The position numbers and the translations under genes were made by a program. A stretch of 64,000 bases of DNA from Leeuwenhoekiella nanhaiensis. GTDB taxonomy: Bacteria > Bacteroidota > Bacteroidia > Flavobacteriales > Flavobacteriaceae. How positions within the stretch are numbered: the first letter of the stretch is position 1; every line of letters starts with the position of its first letter. Shown here piece by piece: positions 33,879 through 41,375 of this stretch. The stretch covers positions 124,001-188,000 of the forward strand of contig NZ_KZ319289.1 in NCBI RefSeq assembly GCF_002744755.1, in the 5' to 3' direction. Under the pieces are notes generated by a model. That model did no database searches and had not been told where the DNA came from. It was given only the letters and a program-made list of their open reading frames with translations.

Positions 33879-34535
33879 ATGCCCGACTTCTGGTCTATGC
33901 AAATTACTACTTTAGAACGTCAGGATTTGGTCACCCAATCTTTTAAAGCCGGAATGACCTACGCAGATTACCGGGTACTGGTGGGCTCGCACGCCCAATC
34001 CTTTACCAGCACCGGCCATACGCAAACCGAAGCTTTGTCTAATTACACCCTGCTCAACGACCGCCGTATGAAACGCTGGGATAAAACCTTTAAACTGACT
34101 GAGGCAGAACAGGATCTCATCAGTGGTTTTGACCGCCCGCTTAACTGGCTGTTGCTAACCGAAAGCTGGTGTGGTGACGCGCCCCCCGCAACTGCCGTGA
34201 TGCAAAAAATAGCTGAAATCCAACCCAATATTGACTTTAGAGTGGTATTGCGGGACGATCATCCTCAATTAATGGACGCGTTTTTATCAAACGGAGCTAA
34301 GGCAATTCCAAAATTGATCATTCAGGATCCGCAAACCAAAGAAGTTTTAGCTTCGTGGGGTTCGCGCTCGTCGGCTGCAAAGAAGTTGGTAGAAGATTTT
34401 AAAGCCGAACATGGTGAGATCACTGCGGAATTTAGAGAATCATTACAAGTTTGGTATAATAAAGATAAAAATCAGGCGATTTTGAGTGAATTGATTGAAA
34501 TTTTGCGTGTACTTAACCTTGAAACTCGAATGTAA
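33879..34535 (+). CDS. Thioredoxin-family protein with a single active-site cysteine
   Basis: The 218-residue protein is of the Bacteroidota Thioredoxin_9-like type. The active-site region reads ESWCGDA (near residue 94), keeping the first cysteine but with Ala for the second, and the cis-proline loop is AIPKLII. It has no signal peptide, so it is cytoplasmic. A monothiol site argues against classical disulfide reduction. MPDFWSM or the internal MQITTLE (33897) could be the start; the promoter position favours the first. It converges with a TonB-like gene, overlapping by 23 bases. Confidence 0.8.
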   Translation: MPDFWSMQITTLERQDLVTQSFKAGMTYADYRVLVGSHAQSFTSTGHTQTEALSNYTLLNDRRMKRWDKTFKLTEAEQDLISGFDRPLNWLLLTESWCGDAPPATAVMQKIAEIQPNIDFRVVLRDDHPQLMDAFLSNGAKAIPKLIIQDPQTKEVLASWGSRSSAAKKLVEDFKAEHGEITAEFRESLQVWYNKDKNQAILSELIEILRVLNLETRM

Positions 34536-35250
34536 TCGAACCTAGCTGTGTGGCACGGTCGCTTTTGTTGAAAATAGCATTCTCAGCATACTCAAGCGCC
34601 TGATCAACCAGACAGCCGTTAGACGTGCTTGAAGCGCTTTTGTTGAAATAGGCTTTTATAATTCCGCCACTGCCGTTAACCTCAATATTGATTACCACTT
34701 TTCCGGTAGCATCACAGGTGTACACCGGATTGGGAATTTGAATCGCATTGCGGTCCTTAAGCTGATAGGTCACCGTACTGCGGCGGTAACTCGAGGTACT
34801 TACTTTTGAAATTTTTTCAGCAGTTTTAGAATCCCCGGCAGATTGCTGTTCTCTTCGTTTCTGGCGTAAGAGTGCAATACGCTCCCGGTAATCGGGAAAG
34901 TTTTCATCTTCACCGTCTGTATCTTCTGATGGTTCCAGCGTTTCAGAATCTGTTTTTAATGCGTCATTAACCTGATTTTGCTGGCTAAAATACCTGTTGG
35001 CCTCCTGAATTTCCCGGTTGCTGCTCTGCGCCTGATTGGTGATTTGCTGAGACTGCAATTGTTTTTCCTGCTCGATTTCTTCAGGCGTTGGTTCCTCTTT
35101 AGGCTCATCCTGAATGATGGGAATGGGAATAAATTCTTCTACCTGCGAAGTGTCGTAAGGCTTTATCGTAAGAAACAGAAATACCACAAAAAGAAAAGCC
35201 GCACCGCTAAAGGTGATCAACATGGCTTTATCCTGAGAGGTCATTTTCAT
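34513..35250 (-). CDS. TonB-like energy transducer
   Basis: The protein has 245 residues: an N-terminal membrane anchor (LITFSGAAFLFVVFLFLTI), a Pro/Glu/Gln-rich periplasmic linker (QDEPKEEPTPEEIEQEKQ), a coiled coil and a C-terminal TonB-type domain with VYTCDATGKVVINIEVNGSGGIIKAYFNKS. Flavobacterial 'energy transducer TonB' proteins have this layout. No exbB or exbD is adjacent, though they could lie elsewhere. The ATG at 35244 is an alternative start. Confidence 0.8.
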   Translation of the reverse strand: MKMTSQDKAMLITFSGAAFLFVVFLFLTIKPYDTSQVEEFIPIPIIQDEPKEEPTPEEIEQEKQLQSQQITNQAQSSNREIQEANRYFSQQNQVNDALKTDSETLEPSEDTDGEDENFPDYRERIALLRQKRREQQSAGDSKTAEKISKVSTSSYRRSTVTYQLKDRNAIQIPNPVYTCDATGKVVINIEVNGSGGIIKAYFNKSASSTSNGCLVDQALEYAENAIFNKSDRATQLGSITFEFQG

Positions 35251-35321
35251 GGCAGTAAAAATACAAAAAGCGGTGGTGGTTTGCTGTTAAACAAAACGCA
35301 AGAGCCGTGCCCGAATTGCCT

Positions 35322-36029
35322 TTACAAAACAGAAGCGTCTAAAGCGGCTTCAAAAGCTTCCAGACTCGTGGCGTTACTTACTTCAAAATCCCCAATTTTT
35401 GTTCTTCGCAAAGCGGAAAGATGCCCGCCGGTATTTAAAGCTTTACCAAAATCATGTGCCAGGGAGCGGATGTACGTCCCTTTACTGCAGCTGATGCGAA
35501 AATCAACTTCCGGAAGCGCGATTCGTGTGATTTCAAAAGCCGAAACCTGCACTTCCCGGCTAGGTATGTCAACTTCCTCACCGGCTCGAGCAAACTCATA
35601 CAGGCGTTTTCCGTCTTTTTTTAATGCTGAAAAAACCGGTGGTTGCTGCATAATGCTTCCCGTAAACTGAGCTGTGGCCGCATGAATTGCCTCGTCGCTG
35701 AGATGGTCTGTGGGAAATGTCGCGTCAATTTCGGTTTCCAGATCGTAAGAAGGGGTGGTGGCGCCCAGTACTATGGTGCCGGTGTATTCTTTTTCCTGCC
35801 CCATAAATTCTTCAATACGTTTGGTGAATTTTCCGGTGCAGATGATGAGCAAACCGGTAGCTAAAGGATCTAGCGTGCCGGCGTGACCTACTTTAATCTT
35901 TTTGATCTTGTAGGTTTTACGTATGAGCCAGCGCACTTTGTTCACCAGCTGAAACGAAGTCCAATTGAGCGGTTTGTCAAATAAAAGGACCTGACCTTCT
36001 TTAAAATATTCGGGGTTTTGAATTTTCAT
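35322..36029 (-). CDS. truB: tRNA pseudouridine(55) synthase TruB
   Basis: TruB makes pseudouridine 55 in the tRNA T-loop. The 235-residue protein has KPLNWTSFQLVNKVRWLI, the catalytic aspartate motif GHAGTLDPLATGLL, the RRYEF region (KRLYEFAR) and CSKGTYIRSLAHDFG. It lacks the long C-terminal PUA domain, as is usual in this phylum. ATG 36029 is preferred to a TTG two codons upstream. Confidence 0.95.
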   Translation of the reverse strand: MKIQNPEYFKEGQVLLFDKPLNWTSFQLVNKVRWLIRKTYKIKKIKVGHAGTLDPLATGLLIICTGKFTKRIEEFMGQEKEYTGTIVLGATTPSYDLETEIDATFPTDHLSDEAIHAATAQFTGSIMQQPPVFSALKKDGKRLYEFARAGEEVDIPSREVQVSAFEITRIALPEVDFRISCSKGTYIRSLAHDFGKALNTGGHLSALRRTKIGDFEVSNATSLEAFEAALDASVL

Positions 36030-36191
36030 ATACAATCTTTAAAAACGAAGCGTTACACGTGTAAGCTTTGTTCAAAATGCAAATGTGATACATTCAAACC
36101 CAGAACACAAAAATTAATTTGCGTTATCTGTATATTATAAGGTGTAATGTGTTGATATTTTGTAACTTAACCTTGTTAACCCTCTGCGGCT

Positions 36192-38432
36192 ATGAAGCCA
36201 TTTTATTTTTTTTTACTTTTCCTGATTACATCTCAAATCCTTTTTTCTCAGAGGAATCCTAAACTGCCGCAAATATCTCAGGACTCCACAAAAAATGAAG
36301 TTGAGGTATATCTCGACTCCCTTACCGTAAAACTTAAGCGGGAGGTTTACAGGGGAAATATTAGTACTGCTGTTTTTGAAGCCAAATCGGCGTTACCACT
36401 TGCAAAGAAAATTAAGGATATTGAAAGTCAGGCGCTACTAACCTATATTTTATCTACCAGCTATCTCACATTAGGCGATTTCAAGAATGCCCGGGATTGG
36501 TTTGAAAAAATCAGGTCGCTTCAGGATAAAACCGGTCGCATTTATGTCAAACTTGTAGCAGAACTTAACGAGGCCAATCTGGCGCTTTACGGTAATAATC
36601 TGGAAGTCGCAGAGCGGCATTTTGACAATGCACGAAGACTTTCGGCAAATACAGATTATTTAGACCTGTATAGTGAATCTTTAATGCATTTAGCTCAGCT
36701 TGAAGTGCTGCGAAAGCGAAATCCTAAGGGTGCTTTGATTTATTTAGATAGTATGCATAAATTTCTTGAGCAGACAAACACGTATTACAAGGCGGCGTAT
36801 TATGGTATTCTGGGCAGGGTTTATGATTTGCAGGGCAGGAATAAAGAGGCTATTACTGCTTTTGAACAAAGCATTGCAGTAGCCCTTCCTCACGGATATC
36901 CCGGCGCAATTTATATGGGTTATGAGGGAATGATAGAAAATTTTGCGCGTCAGGAGAATTATAAAAGTGCTTACGAGACGTTTCGGGAATTAAACCAGTC
37001 TTCTCAGACACTCAATACACAACAGAGCAAGGAAGCTCTTAGTGTCTTACAGGCACGTTTACGCAATACTACTGCAGAACAACAAATTGCGGCAAAGGAT
37101 TTTCAAAATAAATTGATGGGTCAACAGGCTAAAGTAAACCGCATTTACCTTATCGCATTTATTTTGGCATCACTTATTTTAGGAACATTTTTAATTATAC
37201 AAAGTGTTTCATACCGCAAACGGAAAAAATTGGTTGCTGAGTTACAGGAGCGCAATACCAAATATTTAGAAGAAAAACAGAAATCTGAAAAGCTGGCCAG
37301 TGCAAAGACTAAATTTCTCTCTACTGTGAGTCACGAATTGCGTACTCCTTTATACGGTATTATTGGTCTTACTGATGCATTGAACAGAGATAAAAAACTT
37401 ACAGGACACAAAAGTGAACTGCAATCGCTTAAATTCTCTGCAGATTACCTGCTCAATCTGGTAAATGATGTTTTGGTTCTCAATAAAATGGACTCCGATT
37501 CTAAACTTAAAATTGAGCTTACTCCCATTGTTATTCGTGAGTTTCTTGAAGAATTGACGGAGTCATTAGAGTTTGTGATTAAACAACAACGCAATGAACT
37601 CATTCTGAATGTTGACCCGAAAATTCCGAGAATAATCTTTGGTGACCGCACAAAATTGTCGCAGATACTTATCAATCTGGTAGGCAATGCCCTCAAATTT
37701 ACACAGCGAGGTCAGGTGCACATACGCGTAAAACTTGTGGATAGCGGGCGCAACACGGTTACGCTGGCTTTTGAGATTGAAGACGATGGCATAGGTATTC
37801 CTAAAGAAAAACAACAGGAAATATTTGAAGAATTCAGTCAGATTCAGCAGGAAAGCAGTTTTCAAGGTACCGGCCTCGGTCTGACTATCGTAAGCAGGTT
37901 GCTGGCCAGTATGAACTCAACAATCCAGTTGCAGAGTGAGGTGGGTGAAGGCTCTGTTTTCTCTTTTAAAATTGTGTTTGACGCGACTAATCCGGCTAAA
38001 CAGGGCGCTTCTGGTACTAAATTGGCTTCTGAAGATGCCGATGCAGAAATTTTAGGCGAAAAGCATATCCTGATTGTAGATGACAACCTGATTAATCAGC
38101 TTGTAACAATTAAGAACGTCCAAAATTTAGGCTTTACCGCTACGACAGCAAGCTCGGGTCTTGAGGCTATTGATAAGGTTAGGGAAGAACATTTTGATCT
38201 CATTCTTATGGATATCAATATGCCCGGAATGAATGGTTTTGAGGCGACCCGGGAAATCCGAAAATTTAATCAGGATATAGTGATTTTAGCACTTACGGCC
38301 ACTGAGATTTCAGAAATAAACCGGGACTTGGAGGCCAACGGTCTCAACGGGGCTATTCTTAAACCCTACCCTTTTAATGTATTCAGAACCACTCTGATTG
38401 ATCATCTTAAATCAGGTGTTTCTAAAAGGTAG
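36192..38432 (+). CDS. Hybrid histidine kinase/response regulator with TPR sensor
   Basis: The protein has 746 residues: a signal peptide, a periplasmic TPR-like helical domain (about 30-315), a membrane segment (about 320-341), a short coiled coil, HisKA with H381 (STVSHELRTPLYGIIG), HATPase (NLVGNALKFTQRG, DDGIGIPKEKQ, GTGLGLTIVSRLL), and a receiver domain with phospho-acceptor D674 (LILMDINMPGMNGF). It has no DNA-binding domain, so it passes phosphate on. It sits between truB and the uppP-DUF3098-ftsX genes, on the opposite strand to both. Confidence 0.93.
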   Translation: MKPFYFFLLFLITSQILFSQRNPKLPQISQDSTKNEVEVYLDSLTVKLKREVYRGNISTAVFEAKSALPLAKKIKDIESQALLTYILSTSYLTLGDFKNARDWFEKIRSLQDKTGRIYVKLVAELNEANLALYGNNLEVAERHFDNARRLSANTDYLDLYSESLMHLAQLEVLRKRNPKGALIYLDSMHKFLEQTNTYYKAAYYGILGRVYDLQGRNKEAITAFEQSIAVALPHGYPGAIYMGYEGMIENFARQENYKSAYETFRELNQSSQTLNTQQSKEALSVLQARLRNTTAEQQIAAKDFQNKLMGQQAKVNRIYLIAFILASLILGTFLIIQSVSYRKRKKLVAELQERNTKYLEEKQKSEKLASAKTKFLSTVSHELRTPLYGIIGLTDALNRDKKLTGHKSELQSLKFSADYLLNLVNDVLVLNKMDSDSKLKIELTPIVIREFLEELTESLEFVIKQQRNELILNVDPKIPRIIFGDRTKLSQILINLVGNALKFTQRGQVHIRVKLVDSGRNTVTLAFEIEDDGIGIPKEKQQEIFEEFSQIQQESSFQGTGLGLTIVSRLLASMNSTIQLQSEVGEGSVFSFKIVFDATNPAKQGASGTKLASEDADAEILGEKHILIVDDNLINQLVTIKNVQNLGFTATTASSGLEAIDKVREEHFDLILMDINMPGMNGFEATREIRKFNQDIVILALTATEISEINRDLEANGLNGAILKPYPFNVFRTTLIDHLKSGVSKR

Positions 38433-38449
38433 TTTGCCGTTTCTGTTTT

Positions 38450-39247
38450 TTAAGGGTTAAAGTAGCCGAAAGCAACCGCGATAACACCTACAATAAGGCA
38501 GTAAATCGCAAACCAGGATAATTTACTTTTCTTAACCAATTTGATCATCCAGGTACAGGCTACAAGTCCGCTTACAAATGCCGCAACAAAACCAACAGAA
38601 AGCGCGGTAAAGTTGCCCGATTCGGTCGTGATGTCGCCGCTTAAAAGGTCTTTGGCAATCTTCCCAAAAATCAGTGGAACCACCATCAGGAATGAGAAAC
38701 GTGCTGCTTTTGATTTGTCATTTCCTAATAAAACCGAAGTGGAAATCGTTGCGCCGCTTCGGGAAATGCCGGGAAGCATCGCGATTGCCTGTGCCACGCC
38801 TATGGTAAAGGCGTTTTGAAAACTTACAGGTTTTTGGGTGTCTTTGGCTTTATCGGCAAGCCAAAGCAATAAGGCGGTGATCATAAGCATCATTCCTACA
38901 AACAGAATATTTCCGCCAAAAAGCGATTCTAATTGCTCCTCAAAAAACAACCCAATGATAACCGCGGGAATCATAGAAAGCACAATTTTTGCCGAAAATT
39001 GAGTTTCTTCATTCCATTTGAACTGAAAAAGCCCTTTTACAATGTCAAAAATGTCTTTTCTAAAGACGACCAGCGTGCTTAGTGCTGTTGCGAAGTGTAG
39101 GACTACGGTAAACAAAAGGCTTTCTTCGGGCAGGGTGCTGTCCCCTAAAATGGCTTTCCCCAGCTCCAGATGACCACTTGAAGATACCGGTAAAAACTCG
39201 GTGAGACCTTGTATAATACCCAGTATTATCGCGTCGATTATATCCAT
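38450..39247 (-). CDS. uppP: Undecaprenyl-diphosphatase UppP (BacA)
   Basis: UppP recycles undecaprenyl pyrophosphate for peptidoglycan and other envelope polymers. The 265-residue membrane protein has the catalytic motifs GLTEFLPVSSSGHLELG (residues 14-30) and MLPGISRSGATIS. Length is standard. Its ATG follows the DUF3098 stop with no gap, so it forms one transcript with ftsX and DUF3098. Confidence 0.95.
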   Translation of the reverse strand: MDIIDAIILGIIQGLTEFLPVSSSGHLELGKAILGDSTLPEESLLFTVVLHFATALSTLVVFRKDIFDIVKGLFQFKWNEETQFSAKIVLSMIPAVIIGLFFEEQLESLFGGNILFVGMMLMITALLLWLADKAKDTQKPVSFQNAFTIGVAQAIAMLPGISRSGATISTSVLLGNDKSKAARFSFLMVVPLIFGKIAKDLLSGDITTESGNFTALSVGFVAAFVSGLVACTWMIKLVKKSKLSWFAIYCLIVGVIAVAFGYFNP

Positions 39248-39553
39248 TTACTTGGTGCCTTTATCTTTCGGAAATGTTTGAGAAGATTCTTTTTTGGCAT
39301 CGGGGTTTAATAAAATCGCATACACTTCGATCCCAAAACCAATCAATACCAAAGCCGGAGCCAAACGTATGCGTCTCCAGTTGTAGATCTCGGGGTTAAA
39401 TACATTAGGATCGTCACTGCCACCGCCAGACATCAGGATAAAGCCCAGGGCAATCACGCCCAGGCCTATGAGCATCACCTGATAGTTTTTCTTTTTAAAG
39501 ATGAAACTGCTGCGATGCAGTTCGTTTTGTTTTTTCCGCTTTTGTTCTCCCAT
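39248..39553 (-). CDS. DUF3098 membrane protein
   Basis: The protein has 101 residues and two membrane helices (YQVMLIGLGVIALGFILMSGG and APALVLIGFGIEVYAILL), a basic N-terminus and the FIFKKKNYQVMLIG segment typical of Bacteroidota DUF3098. It sits between ftsX and uppP, a location seen in this phylum, which suggests an envelope role. No function is known. Confidence 0.85.
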   Translation of the reverse strand: MGEQKRKKQNELHRSSFIFKKKNYQVMLIGLGVIALGFILMSGGGSDDPNVFNPEIYNWRRIRLAPALVLIGFGIEVYAILLNPDAKKESSQTFPKDKGTK

Positions 39554-39606
39554 TTTGAAGGGGTTAAAAGTTAATGGTTAAAGAGTTTTTGTCTAAAATC
39601 TCTTGT

Positions 39607-40485
39607 CTAATAATAGAGTTCGTCTGTTCTTAAATTCAGGAAGCGTTGTGTGGCTAAAAAGGTGCTGAACCAGGTAATCACAATGCTTGCTGCAAATACG
39701 CTCACAAATAAAATAGCTAAAATTACCGGATCTGCCAGCAATTCCAGTTCCGGGAAAGTTTGGTTGAGGTAATACAATACGGCCGCCATCCCTGCAAGAG
39801 CAATTACCGCGCCTACCATACCCAGTTTCATACTTAACCAGATAAATGGTCGACGAATAAAACCTTTAGTAGCTCCCACCATTTGCATGGTTTTAATGGT
39901 AAATCGTTTAGAATATACCGAAAGCCGGATCGCGCTGTTGATCAGCAAAACTGCAATCAGGGTAAAAACTCCACTGATAATCACAATCCACAGGCTTATT
40001 TTTTTGATGTTGTCGTTAAGCAAAGAGATAAGCGGCTGATCGTAATTGACCTCGTCAACAAAATCCTTAGCGGTGAGTTCGTCTGCGATTTCTTTAACCC
40101 GGTTGGCATCCACAAAATCTGCTTTCAGGTATACGTCAATGGAGTTTTGCAGGGGATTGTAGCCCAGGAAATCCATAAAATTCTCGCCAATTTCTTTGCT
40201 GTGCTCTTCAGCAGCTTCTTCTTTTGATACAAATCGGGTTGATTTGGTGTACTCGGCAAGTGTCAGGCTCTTTTCAAGCTGTTTGATTTCAACGTCTTTT
40301 GCCTCGTCTTTCAGGTAAATGGTAAGAGCGATCTGCTCTTTAAAGTGGTCGGCTACTTTTTTAGAATTGAGCACCAAAAGGCCTAACACACCCAATAAAA
40401 ACAGAACCAGCGCGATACTTAATACCACCGAAAAATAGGAGGAAATTAATCTGCGACGCTGAAATTTTTCAAAAGATGAGGCCAT
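39607..40485 (-). CDS. ftsX: Cell-division ABC permease FtsX
   Basis: FtsX, with the ATPase FtsE, activates peptidoglycan hydrolases at the septum. The protein (about 292 residues) has an N-terminal helix (SSYFSVVLSIALVLFLLGVLGLLVL), a large periplasmic domain and three more membrane segments at the C-terminal half (IVIISGVFTLIAVLLINSAIRLSVYSKRFTIKTMQMVGATKGFIRRPF contains the coupling motif). ATG 40485 (MASSFEKF) is chosen over an upstream frame start. ftsE is not adjacent. Confidence 0.92.
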   Translation of the reverse strand: MASSFEKFQRRRLISSYFSVVLSIALVLFLLGVLGLLVLNSKKVADHFKEQIALTIYLKDEAKDVEIKQLEKSLTLAEYTKSTRFVSKEEAAEEHSKEIGENFMDFLGYNPLQNSIDVYLKADFVDANRVKEIADELTAKDFVDEVNYDQPLISLLNDNIKKISLWIVIISGVFTLIAVLLINSAIRLSVYSKRFTIKTMQMVGATKGFIRRPFIWLSMKLGMVGAVIALAGMAAVLYYLNQTFPELELLADPVILAILFVSVFAASIVITWFSTFLATQRFLNLRTDELYY

Positions 40486-40518
40486 ATTACTCGTTACTGT
40501 TTTTAGAACACTAAGGGG

Positions 40519-40526
40519 CAAAAATA
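40519..40526 (-). promoter_or_regulatory. -7 element upstream of ftsX
   Basis: The minus strand reads TATTTTTG (TAnnTTTG), 33 bases before the FtsX ATG. No convincing -33 TTTG is seen. A 12-base palindrome (AAGCTTAAGCTT, 40551-40562) lies upstream. Confidence 0.4.
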
Positions 40527-40729
40527 CTAAAGTTCGTGCTTCTTAAACGTAAGCTTAAGCTTTTTTGTATGAAGAGCTTTGAGAAACTTAAAAGCATTTA
40601 AATGAATTTCTTTTTGATTATAAAGATTGAAATTTTCCGGAATTCAATCATAATAATAGTCTATACAACTTATTTGAAGTCTGTGAAGGGCATCTTTTTT
40701 GATGTGGTTTTTTCAAGTATTCGATATCA

Positions 40730-41293
40730 ATGAAAAACAGTACACTTGGAATCCTGATGCTTTTTTGTTTTAACACATTCGCTCAGAAAACTACCGATTC
40801 ACTGGAAATCTGGACCATGTTTACGATAGGTAATCTGGTAAACGCTAAAGCTCACGAATTTGCAGCACGTGGCTTACCTGTGAAAATCATCCATAAAACA
40901 GGCGATGTTCTTTGGGAGGTCGAAGACGAAGATGCTGAGTATAAATCTGAAATAGAATATATAGAGGCTCATAATGATTCCGTATGGGAGCAATTAAAAA
41001 ATCGTGGGTTTAAAAATCCAAGAAAATCTTATGAGGAACAATTTCAAAAGGAGCGTGCGGATTTAGAGGCTGCACTAGAATTATTTAATGAAAATCCTAG
41101 AATTAAGAGGTATCAAGAGGTTCGCTCTAAAGATCAATTTCCAAACGCAGATATAAAAAAGATAACAGATGGCGTATATCAAATCGAATTATGGTCACTT
41201 GATATTCAAAACCCCCTGGATACTCAGAAAAAGGAATTTGTAGCTAAAGTTGATATTAATACCCTTCAAACCACGGTCGTAAAACTTGAGTAA
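40730..41293 (+). CDS. Secreted protein of unknown function
   Basis: The protein has 187 residues: a signal peptide MKNSTLGILMLFCFNTFAQ, then a mostly helical, charged domain (YEEQFQKERADLEAALELFNENPRIKRYQEV) and a beta-rich tail (ITDGVYQIELWSLDIQNP). I do not recognise a family. It is more AT-rich than its neighbours and stands alone before leuS. Confidence 0.6.
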   Translation: MKNSTLGILMLFCFNTFAQKTTDSLEIWTMFTIGNLVNAKAHEFAARGLPVKIIHKTGDVLWEVEDEDAEYKSEIEYIEAHNDSVWEQLKNRGFKNPRKSYEEQFQKERADLEAALELFNENPRIKRYQEVRSKDQFPNADIKKITDGVYQIELWSLDIQNPLDTQKKEFVAKVDINTLQTTVVKLE

Positions 41294-41317
41294 ACGAGTT
41301 TAATAATCGTAAATTTG
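41286..41317 (+). promoter_or_regulatory. Promoter of leuS
   Basis: TAAATTTG (41310-41317) is a perfect -7; CTTG (41286-41289) is 20 bases upstream. The LeuRS ATG is about 58 bases downstream. Confidence 0.6.
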
Positions 41318-41329
41318 CCGCTTCTTAAA

Positions 41330-41362
41330 AGACCTCACAGGATTTTAAAACTTGTGAGGTCT
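41330..41362 (+). repeat. Palindrome in the leuS leader
   Basis: AGACCTCACA (41330-41339) pairs perfectly with TGTGAGGTCT (41353-41362) across a 13-base loop, just before the leuS start. Similar GACCTCACAGG...CTGTGAGGTC palindromes occur between flavobacterial genes as I recall, so this may be a dispersed repeat rather than a specific leuS control element. Confidence 0.6.
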
Positions 41363-41375
41363 GGAAAACCAATTC

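Noticed and set aside
34978-35670. Plus-strand frame across the TonB-like gene and truB
   Set aside because: It is the shadow of two well-supported minus-strand genes and has no family features.
41330-41362. T-box riboswitch upstream of leuS
   Set aside because: No T-box sequence, specifier loop or antiterminator; the leader is only about 55 bases.
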